From the NCBI GenBank assembly GCA_911728435.2, contig OU452201.1, forward strand, positions 1,178,001-1,242,000: a stretch of DNA of 64,000 nt, in the 5' to 3' direction. The notes beneath the pieces are model-generated. The model saw nothing but the letters and a program-made list of their open reading frames with translations. It did not search any database and was not told where the DNA came from. A program made the position numbers and the translations under genes. Shown one piece after another: positions 1 to 17,000 of the stretch; position 1 is the stretch's first letter, and each line of letters opens with the position of its first letter. This stretch comes from Apoderus coryli (lineage: Eukaryota; Arthropoda; Insecta; Coleoptera; Attelabidae).

Positions 1-5082
<5,082 letters not shown>

Positions 5083-8000
5083 ATGGAAGAACTAAACCTG
5101 ATCGACGTGGAAAATTTAATAGAAGCTAATGCGGAGGAGCCTGATTATAATGGCGTTTTGCCCGAATTAACACTAACTCTCTTAGCCAATGCCAACACGA
5201 TTTTAAAAAAAATAACACAAAACCAAATTTGCAGCGTTATACATTGTAAGGAGTTTATAAAAACACTAAGTAAATGCTCAAATTTTGTGAAATTGTATGA
5301 ACGGGATGAATGTTTCGATGTTTTTCTCCAAGTTTATATGTCTGTATTTCATGGATTTTATCACCACGTACAGTAAGTTGATTTCTATCTTATCGACTAG
5401 TTTTTTTTTGTTAACAACAGATTAAGTTAAATTCAGCTACTACTACTACTTTTTTTTAAGAACTAACCCACCCAATGAGCCACAAAATCATGAAGAGCTG
5501 GAAGGGATAATGCGACATATTTTGAAACAGTTATTAGTGATGATAAAAGATCCACGTTTTATTATTATGTATAGAACTAAACTTGGAGTTATCCTATTAA
5601 AATATTCTCTAATTTTGATGTTTAAAGACAGTGTTAGTTACGACATAAGAACCAAATTGGGACTAATCTTAGTCTACACTTATAGCACATACGAAGGTGC
5701 ATGTTTTTTAAGACTGGTGCGTATATTTTATTTAGCAAAACAACGACATTTTCAATGACTAATAAACATATACTTACAGATTGACAGACAATGTCGAAAT
5801 ACCCACGAACAACCTGTAGATACAAAAAAGTATAGCAATTTGATTAAAGAAATTAGTCAAACGTATCAAAATAATGATGATATAATTATTATTTTATCAG
5901 CGATATTTAATGTGGTTCCGGAAACGATTCTATTACGAGAATCATATGCTGATGAAGAATTATTATTGCATTACATTTACAAAAGTATTTTGGAAATAGC
6001 TAAAGGGTAAGTAAAAAACTTTGTGTTCTTGTAATAATAATAATAATAGTGTAACGTTTTTCCTGGTTCGTTGTTTGAAATAAGAACGAGCCTTAATTAA
6101 AACTAATTCACCCTAACACTTTTGTATTAAACTTGTAAATATTAGGATATTTCTTGCCCAGACGGGTGAGTAATGGGCTGCCTCCATTATTAGTTTTATG
6201 GCAGGTATGAAGTCATAACCAATATCCGTGAAAAATACTATATGACCAGTGTATTTATTAATTTATTTTATTATGATTTCAGAAATACGACTCGATCTAA
6301 TATTATTGTGGAAGCTACTAGGGCCATTAGCATGATGGGAAAACTATTAATGAAAGTTCCTATACAAGAGCTGGAGATGTTAAAGGACATCTTGAATTTG
6401 GGATTACAGTTCATCGCTTCACATTTGGATCATTTCGTTGATACTGTGAGAAATTACACTAAATTGATCTACAAGGATTTAGTTGCGTTGGCATTGCATC
6501 ACGAAGATTATGGTACATTTATCACAGTTTTAATCATGAATTGGTGTTTTTCTTTTTACACTAATAACAGTATTATTGTAGGTCGCGAAGAACTCAGTCA
6601 CATCTTGATGGAAAAACTTAGAGGTCCTTTTGAGACGGGTTCAGTTAATATCACCCTACTGGCATATGAATATATTGCGGATTTCGCAAATTTTAAATTT
6701 TTGACGGAGTTCTTCAATGAGCTTCCATCAAGAATTCTTATTATCCTGCAAAGACATCCGACCCTAAGTGATCAGGTGATTTTTTTAATTAATAAAAATT
6801 AATTTACATTGAGCAATCAAAATTCAAATTAATCGAACTTTTCTTTCAAAAGATCTATTATTGTTGTTGAATCATCAATTTCTCGACACAAAAAGCTTCG
6901 GATCATCTTCCTGTAGTGATTTTCATTGACCGTAATCGCATTTCCATTTTCGTTATCAAAATAATATGGTCCGACAAACACACCAAACCGTAACTTTTTG
7001 TGGATGTAATTGTTGCGGTCTTTAAATTGATCGTATGAGACCAGTGAGAACAAGCATCACCATAAAAGCACTATTTAAAATGGCATTGATACCCTGTGGA
7101 AGAAGATGAAAGTTAATTCGCTGCATGTCAGTCCAGATTTTGGATATTATTGTTTTTTTGTGGCTTTCAGGTATGCAAAACGTATATTAACATAATTCAA
7201 AGGGGATTTCTCCTAATCCATTCTGACGAGAAATCACGACAATGGGTTCGCACGACGGTATCACCGATCGTGGAATTTTTAATGTCACGCCAAGTTAGCT
7301 TACAGTTCGTCCAGAAAATTGTTCTAGCTGCGTTTGCGGTGTGTCCAACTGAGGTATTCAAAATGTAAGTTTAATCATAAATTATCTAAAAAGCTTGTAA
7401 GTTGTAATCATGTACAAAGTATGAATTAGTAATTTTACTTTCTCACTTTAAAAAATGCAGTCAAAAACCGAGTGGCCCGAAAAATGGGGTCTCATTGTAA
7501 CCGTATTGTAATTAGCGGGTGTTATATACATTCAGAAAGAATGCTAATGTTATAACTCCATCCGAATGAACCCCAATATGCTATTCAATTTGTTACGGGT
7601 TTGATTCAATGTTTTACGAGCAGTTTCAAATAAAGAAGAACAAACAAAGAATATCAACTTGAATAATAACAGAATCAAATTATTATATGAACAAACAAAC
7701 AACTAAAATAAGCTTTATTAATCTGTATTGAAGTAATGCAAAATTTACTTACCATTATAGTATTGTATCACTATCGGTCACCGACTTTAATTAAAAAGAA
7801 ATATTTAATTGGTTGACCCTTTTGTCAATAATTTATCGAAAACTTTATTAGAAATAAAACGCATAGTTCGGGCTAAAACAACTAATTTAATAATTAAAAC
7901 TAATTAAAGAAAATGACTAACAACAAGAAATAAATATGTATAATATAAAAGAAAAAGAATAAAACAATTTAGCGATAATGAGAATTTAGAAGAAATCTTA

Positions 8001-11000
8001 ATCATTACTGTACTACTTAAAAATAGGAAAAATTAATATAATTCCAATAATTATATTAATTCTATACGAGACTTTAACATACTAGTGAAAACGGAATTTA
8101 TTTCAATTACTAAAAGAAATAACTTTAACTTTATATAAGAAAAACTGATTAAACAAAAAGGCCTTCAATTAAAAAATATCAAAACTTACGGACAATTTAG
8201 AAAACACTTCTTTACTCAATCAATGCTAGGACGATTCTGACTCGAAAAAGACCGATTGTCTTTCCTAAACACTTAACATACATGAGAAGTAGGTACCTAG
8301 ATGGAAAAGGCCCATTTACGATATAGTTACCCTTATACATTTACAGGGTGAGAACATTACAAAACAAGATACATTTTTATTTGTATGTCGACTTTAATAA
8401 AGATGCTTGATTGCGACTGGACAAAAACCCATAATTTTTTATTCGCCCGTTATATATATTATTTTGATATGGGAAACCGTGACGCTTTTCAATTAGCTGG
8501 AGTATATAATCAAAAATGTTCGACATTTAATTTGCATGAAGATCTACCGATGGTTTTGAGTGTTTAGATCACACTGTAACCACAACATCTGGTTCTCTTC
8601 TCAAAACATGCTTTTATCTTTGGGCTCACCCATAAACATCAACTGTATATTCTCGATTAGGAAATAAAAAGGTTGTTTTCCCAGATACGTCACCATACCT
8701 TCAGGCAAAGATAATACTTGCATTACCTGCAGATGTTGTAAAACCCATATAAATAGACGATAAGATAAATAGAAAACATTCCCTTACATTTTATGACCGA
8801 GTTTAGAATATTTGTACACAATCTACCCAAATAATATTCCCAAACTAATATAAACCATAAAACTCAGACATAACCACAGGGCCGGACAATAATAAATTCC
8901 ATTGCCCGTCCGTTTTATTACATCATTGTAACATATGTTAAGGTTATTTATTGTTAAAAGGATTTCGTGTCCGTAAATACGATATATATATATATTAGGA
9001 TTAATTATAATTATTGTTCATGTGCCACGGTAGTTTAATTGGTACAAACACCTGACCGGCCATCGGGAGATGTGGGTTCAAATCCTACTTGTGTAATTCG
9101 TACAAGCTAGTTTATTTCATTTTCTTTGTATATCGGTGATATACTATACATTCTCAACTTAGGTGACATGTCTTTCTTTTGTTTATTAATTATTATGTTT
9201 TTTAATATTTTTCAGTCAAAATATGTATTGAAATTTTGCTCTGTTGTTAGGTTTGACTATGGTCTATTATGCGGCTTAACTGACGAATACACGATTATGT
9301 TAAACTGTGTGAGTTACGCCAGAAGACACAACATTGATATCCGTAAGCATCGAAACGACGCGATATATTGGAGAGGATGCATGGATATGGATCGCGTTGA
9401 TATGTTGGTTGTACATCAAAATGAAGAGGTATTATTACTTTTTCATTGATTTTACTAATATATTAATATGTTTTACGTTTTATTACTACATATTTCACAA
9501 TATGAATGTTCTCTTACAGATTCGACTGCTAATGCTTTCGTGTGTGGTCGAATCCGCAAAAACCACCGAATTCTTCAATGATGCCGAACTAATTTTCCTC
9601 CTAAAATTTGTTCTATACAACATCTCGTTTCAAACGGCACATGCACGGAAACGATTCATTTCGAGCTACAAAAAAGCATTCCATCGCTTTGCAGCTGGGC
9701 TAAACGTGATGCGGCGACAAATAGCTCAACTGGAACGGCAAACACCGCCAAATAAAGATAAATTGACAAAGTACCGAACTTTAAGGCAATCTTATATTAA
9801 CTTTATCGAGAACATTGTAAGAAAGCTAATTTCCTATTTGTCATGTTGTTCGAATTATGAGCGACGAGCCGCTTCGCTGGAGCTGCTTGTTACTGTACGA
9901 GAAATTCTCTCCATTGAAGAATGGAGAGCCTTCTGGAATGGTGACACCGTTCAAAATGCCATTACGCTTTTGTTCGACTCGTATGAATCGAATAAGAAAA
10001 TTGTGGCAACATTACTCAAGTCTGTATCAAGAGATCTTTTAGGATTGAATGTAAGTAGTAGCTTCTCAAATTTTATCGAATTTATGCTGCTTATTTCAGC
10101 TTTAAATAGAAACCTTTCTTATATAAAGGTTCTCCCAAGCTCTCTTTAAAACTGCATTTGACAGGAAATGTAATTTATGCTATTAAAATATTTTTGTATG
10201 AATCATAGTCTTGCCTAGGGATTAAGATTAAAATTATGGGTGCCACCATGTCTTGAGTTACTTGATCTGTGTCTCCAGTTACAACTCTCATGAACTCCAG
10301 TAGCTTGGCTTGTTTCAGGGACAACACGCCTCATTCTTGCTCTTCCCTACAGAATCTGCATGCGTCGCTCTCTTCTAGGCCTAATCTTGCTATAAATATG
10401 TTTCCTAAGGCGATAATGTCCTGTAAGAATACTTACTGAGATCCAAACAGATTTTGGATCTTTCATGATTGAAGTTTCCAAAGATTTTCTTGGAGTGTCC
10501 AGGAATATTTTGCCAGATTATTTCTGTTTGTTTCCTCCTTAATTCTAAACTTTTCCTTACGTTAAGAACGGTTCAGGTTCTACAAAAGGGGTTGACACCC
10601 GCCTTTTTTGTAAACTTATTGGCTTCTTCGTTTTCCCTGATACCAGCATGTTCGGGTATACAATCAAGGGAAACTCTGCCTAGGGGTAAAAAAGACAAAT
10701 CTAAAATATAAAAAAAATTGTCGGATCATGGTGCATTTGATGTTTAATATCTAATATTAATAATAAAAGTAATAATAACTGTCCTGTCTTGTGGTATCTC
10801 CACAACTAAAGAGTCGAATTGCTGATATACACAATCCGATTCGTTTTCCTACACTAAATTGTGTGTTAAGGATCCCAAGTCCCTATAGCAGGCAAGTTTG
10901 TGTTTCTTTGTTTCGACTTCAATTCGTCTCTTCAGTTGTAGAGACACCACAAGACAGAAAATTGCTATTCGACAAGGTCGAAGGTCGTAAGACTTGACCA

Positions 11001-14000
11001 AATTTCGTCGTTTAGTGAAAACACTTTGTGTAAAATTCCAAACATTTTGAATATCTAATGTCATAATAATAATATCTACAGAAGGAAGATATTACAAAAA
11101 CCTACCTGGAAAACTGTCTGAAATTGGTAGTAAAGCCACAACCCAGTCGAGTTTTAAGTGCTGCCTACCTCATTGAAGTCGGCTCATGGTCTCCACATTT
11201 CAATAGAATTGCGCCGGATATGGGTGTGCCTGCAGTCTTATTGACAACTGATGCCACATTCAATATGTTTGTGATTCTTTATAATCGCTTTCTCGACCAA
11301 ACGTGTTCTGATGATGTGGAGGAGATGGCGAAATCGACTTCGTATGGTTTGATGATTGCTATGAGGCGGATGCTGGAAGTCCGAGATCTGAGGTAATTAA
11401 ACAGCTGGTAGTAGTCACTACAATTTTCTAATGAATATAAATTTTAAAAATCCGTTCAGTGACGCTAATGATACCGCTTACGTCCGTGCCTTCATGACAG
11501 TAATTTCCAAGTGCATGGAGGTCAAAGAGAAGATTATGCCGATTATATGCAGCCCTTCGCCCGAAGGTTATCTACCTGAGGACGCCAACGCAGACGATGA
11601 AACTGACGCCACCTCAAAAGCTCAAAGCATTTTAGTCCACGCATGGCGTACCATGAAAGAAATGACACTGCTTCTTGCTGAGATAGTGAAACAATGCATG
11701 ACTCTCAACGATGACAGACTTCACGAATCCATCTTTTGGTTATTGAAGATCGGACAGATGTTTGTCGATCTATTTCTCATGAGTAAACATCGTGGTGTAT
11801 TCGAGCAGGCCTATGTAGGATTCTCAACAGTTGTAAAGTGCTTTTGGAGGTGTCGACATCCAGTATTGAATACGTTACCGCCAACTTGGTTACAGTTGGC
11901 CACGGATCTTTGTACCGGGTCAGTGGAGAGTAGCATGTTGTGCCCGACTAGGCGGAGCGCTGGTTTACCGTTCATGATCTTGGCGTTGTTGAGCAATGAA
12001 CAGTCGCCGAAGAGGGACAGATTTCAGGTAAGTAATGCATCGAACGCAAACAAAATTTATTAAATTTATTTATGTATCAAAACATTTTTAATTATCAAAT
12101 TGAAGTTTGTTGGTTTTAGGTCAATTACAGAAACAAAGTAACTCCTCTATCGACGTTTCGGCTTTTATTAAGTCATCCTCAGGACAGTGAACACTTTGTT
12201 TCTTTGGTCAATAAATAGCTTAATTATAAAGGACATTTACATATAATGATACTAAAAAGGGCTTCTTTTCAAAATATATTTTGCGATTTTAATTCAATAT
12301 ATTTTTTCTTTTTTTGTACAGTTTCACATTTAATTAAAATCAAATCGTCTATTCTTAATATGGAGAACTTTGTTATGTGAAACCTATTGGGTTTATTTTG
12401 CAAATATTTTACTATTTAGTTACATAAAAGAAAGTACAACTGGTATAATAATACTCTTGTGCATGCTGCAGGTCACCAATTGAGACACCCAACTGCCTCC
12501 ATAAAAGAGTGGCGACCGATGCTGAGCGCGATAGACACTATTCCGGGTAGATTTCATAGTGGTTTTACTGTCTCCCTTTAAATATACTGTGACAATACGT
12601 AACCCTTGTTCTTCACATAATTTATTATTAAGAATTATTATTATTATTAATTTACAGGCTATACAATTTGGTATATTTCTCTTGCAGGCTACAATGGAGT
12701 CACTATTAGAACCCATGGAAAGAATCCATAATATTGATATAGATTCTCAAACGCATTGCCTCAACGTTTTGCGAGCCATCTTCAGACATAGCAAATTAGG
12801 AGAATTGGTACCTTCATATGTGGCTAGAGGAGTTATTATTGCTATACATGGATTTGAAGACCCAAATTGGGCAGTAAGTATCAATAATCCTTTGAATTTC
12901 CAAATTAAACAACCTCGGTTGTTAAAGTTGTAAATTGAATGTTCTTCGCCCTTTATCTTTTGATGTTTAAATTTTTTTGTTTTTTTTTACAGATTCGTAA
13001 TTCGTCGACGCTACTGTACGCCTCTCTAATAACGCGGATATTTGGCGTGCAACGCACGAATGATTCGGAAGAGTTGTCAGCAAAAAATTGTCTTACAGTT
13101 AGAGTATTCTTACTCAGGTACCCACAACTGTTCACTTTTATGGTGTCATCCCTACTGACTGATTCTCTTAACGGTAGCAGTTTAATGTTACATCCTGTAT
13201 TGTTAATTTTAGCAAGGCTTTTGCCATCGCAGTTTGAGGAAATACATCGAAACGTAAGTAGATTTGTTTTTCACTTGGAAAAGTATTGTAAGATAAAATC
13301 ACAAATTTATCCTTAAAACCCTAGCCACTTGTGTTTATTAATGAGTCTAGAGACATCCTATGTGAAATTTCTAAAATTGATGATTATTTTTGACATAAAA
13401 ACTTTGAGATATGTCAAAAACGTTTATACTTAGACCTAGAACATAATAGATATTGGGTCTGCCTGATAACTTTTTTTTTTTTAAAATGCTATAAAAGAAA
13501 AACTGCTGAATATTTTCTCAAATTTCTTTTTTTATTTGAAAGTACAATCCTTCCGGTTAATAATGACAAATAATTTCATTCAAATGGCTGCCTCGGCTGG
13601 CCATGCAGTAGTCTACACGATCGGTCCAATTTTTAAGCACATTATCGATTGTGTGCAGCTGTATTTCACCCATGGCTTCACGAATATTGTCCTTTAAAGC
13701 GTCAATTGTCTCTTGTGGGCGTAACACTTATCTTTGACGGCACCCCACAAATAATAAACCAACGGTGTCAAATCGCAGCTCCAAGGCAGATAATGTGATC
13801 TTCAAAAATAGGGCGCAAAACATCGAGTGTAGCTTCGGCTGTGTGGCACGTAGCGCCGTCCTGTTGAAACCAAATGTTGCCAATATCCTCCTCTTCAATT
13901 TTTGTGAACAAAAATTCGTTCAACATGGCCCGATAACGATCGCCATTGACTGTAACGGCCACTCCTTGCTCATTTTCGAAGAAAAATGTCCCAATTATGC

Positions 14001-17000
14001 CTCCGGACCAAAATCCGCACCAAACAGTGACACGTTTTGGGTGCATCGGCTTTTCAATGTATGCGTGCGGGTTTTCTGTGCCCAAAATGCGACAATTTTG
14101 CTTGTTTACATACCCGCCAAGATCAAAATGAGCTTCCTCTGAAAAGATGATTTTTTTGGCAAAATCGGCATCTTCTGTAAGTCGATCGCAGGCCCACTGA
14201 GCGACGCGAAAACGCATTGGATGGTCAGTTGGCTTCAACTCCTGAACCAATTGGACTTTGTATGGCGTCATACCAACGTCTTTATGCAAAATTCGTCTCA
14301 ATGATGTCTCCGAAATGTTCAATTGTTGAGACCGACGGTGAATTGATGTTGATGGCGCTTCACGCACACTTTCTGCCACAGCAGCAATATTCTCGGGTGT
14401 ACGCACTGTTTTTGGCTTTTCACGCTTTGGTTTATCGATGAGGATGCCAGTTTCTTTCACTTTTTTCACGAGATAACGAACATACGCAGCTGACGGTGCT
14501 TCTCTTCTTCCAAAATCCGTACGCAATTTTCGCACACATTCTGCAACATTACCATGATTTTCAAAGTAATGTCGCAATATTTCCCAGCGTTGTTCAAGCG
14601 TATATACAACCATATTCGTTCAGCGGAAGGATAAAACTAATTATCTGTCAAATCAGACATGAGCTAAGTGTTACCCTTCACGAAATAAGCACTAGTTGAA
14701 AAAAAAAAAACGTTAGATGGCGGACCCGATACATAAAGTCTGTCTATAATTTTGCGTAGAATCCAAAAATGTATAATATATAGGGTGTTCTATTTGAAAT
14801 ACGAACGATTGATGAAAAATCCAACTAGCCAGATATATAAGTGATCAAGTAGTTGCTTAATCACAATGAGTATTTTAAACGTGACACATTATGCACTCTG
14901 GGCGTATTACCATTTTTATTATCCCGGCCTAATATTATATTATTGGAAAATAACGCTCGTGCATTTTTGGACCTCCGTAGTGAAGATAAGGATGGTGTGC
15001 TGGCCCATCCGAACTAGAGACGAAACTTGGGCAAGACTCCATGCAATAGAATAAAAAGGCAAATAACTAATCAACCGTAAGGTGGAATTACTACCTAACT
15101 TTGGTACATTTTGTCGATAGTTACATAGGCTCTGATTATTATTAACATCGATGAGTAGAACTAAACTAAAACACGTTTTACCACTTCACCAAAACACTTT
15201 TTTTATTCCATAAAAAGTCTTTTGGTGAAGTGGTAAACGTGTTTTAGTTTAGTACTTTTAATGTGACATTGTTTCAGCTGGAATGGTATGATACATTTAT
15301 GTCAGTATGTTTTAAAAGTCCTTCCATTACCACCCGTGAACTAGCAGCTAGAGCTTCGGTGTCAGTTGTGACTTCACATCAAATGGCACAGAAATTGAAC
15401 AAATGCCTTAGAATAATTTTAGGAACCCCTTTATCTAATAACGAGTGTCATGCACTTTTACTCCAAGTAAGTGTTAATTTATGAAATGTTCTTTAGTTTA
15501 TTGGGTCGACGAAATGTCGAAAAGAAATTCTACAAGATCACGTTTGAAGTATAAACACGTTTTATATTTTAGGCAATAAAATTAGTGAAAAGTCACTTGT
15601 TTGGTCAAAATATTGTGGGGATATACCTGCACTTATGTTCCTACATTTTGGAAATAGTCTTGGTAAGATACAATCCGTTAGCGGTTAATGCGTGTTTGGA
15701 ACTTATAATGCAGTTGATTTATAGGTCAGTATATTTATTGCTGTTCTATATTTTGTTTATTCATTTTTTCGCTATTATAATTTTTAGTATACGAAACTTG
15801 GTATTGCATTCAAATAACAGAAACGAAACTGTGATCGAAATGTAGTAAACCTTTGTGACAGATACCCGAAATTATCCCCGAACTTATACATAATAACCAA
15901 ATGAACCGAAACTCTCGATATCGGAACCTTAGTAGGCCCGATACCTGAGTATCGAAGCGGTATCGAAATTGAAGGTACGAAACAGGTACCAAAACTCTCA
16001 GTAACGCAAAGAACCGAAACCCTCGGTATAGCTATTGAAATACTAGTACCGAAACGATGTGCAACGAACTGATATAGAATCCGAAAGAGTTTCGGTATCG
16101 GTTTCGGTTCCGTAGCTATAGTTTCTATACCGTTTCGTTGCTTAGATTTCATTACTAGGTTATTTTCGGTACCTAGATTCTTGTTTAATGAGTGTTCTTT
16201 GGAATATGTTTCGGTAATTATTTCGTTTCTGTCAATAACCTTTGCTGGTGTCTCCGTATTTCGTTATCTACCGTTTCGTTTCTGCTTGTGTACGTTTCCG
16301 TACCATTTCGTTTCTTTTCTGATCTGAAAACCGAAACAGAAACGCGATGTCAATCCCTGGTTATAAGTTTAAAGTTAAAAACAAATTTTACAACTTCTTT
16401 AAAACAAGTCTAACTTAAGTTTTAAACTGAGGAGAAATATTGAGGTTTATTGTTGGACTTAATAAGTAGTTTTCTTGCCACGAGATTATTATTTTGTTCA
16501 TTAGACCTCACAAATCCTCTAAATATTCTTAAGGCTTTATTTTATATTACATAATAATGTAATAATGTAAAATGAATATAAGGAAGTCCGCGGGTCCGGA
16601 TGGGATTCCTCCATTGTTCCTCAATAAGTGTCGTTTCTCTCTTGCTATACCCCTTCAAATTATTTTCAACTTATCTCTTCGTTCGGGCCACTTTCCGGTT
16701 GCATGGAGGTCGAGTTTTATCACCCCTATTTTCAAATCTGGTAACAGAGGTGACGTATCAAATTACCGTCCGGTTTGTATTCTCAACTCCATTCCTAAGC
16801 TTTTCGAGAGTTTAATAACAAGATATCTAACAACTATATTTAAGCCGATTATAATTGATGAACAGTTCGGTTTCCAGTCCGGTCGGTCTAATGAGCTTAA
16901 TCTTCTGGAATACACACATTATTTGTCACGGGCCTTGGAGGGCGGTTACCAGGTTCATGCAATCTACACCAAGGCCTTCGACTGCGTGAATCACTGGCTC

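Noticed and set aside
8385..8567. Extra THADA exon
   Set aside because: In the required phase the reading frame stops after about 20 codons, and no matching donor is seen.
9021..9097. Functional tRNA gene
   Set aside because: Box A and B are good but the acceptor stem does not pair, so only a SINE head or pseudogene is supported.
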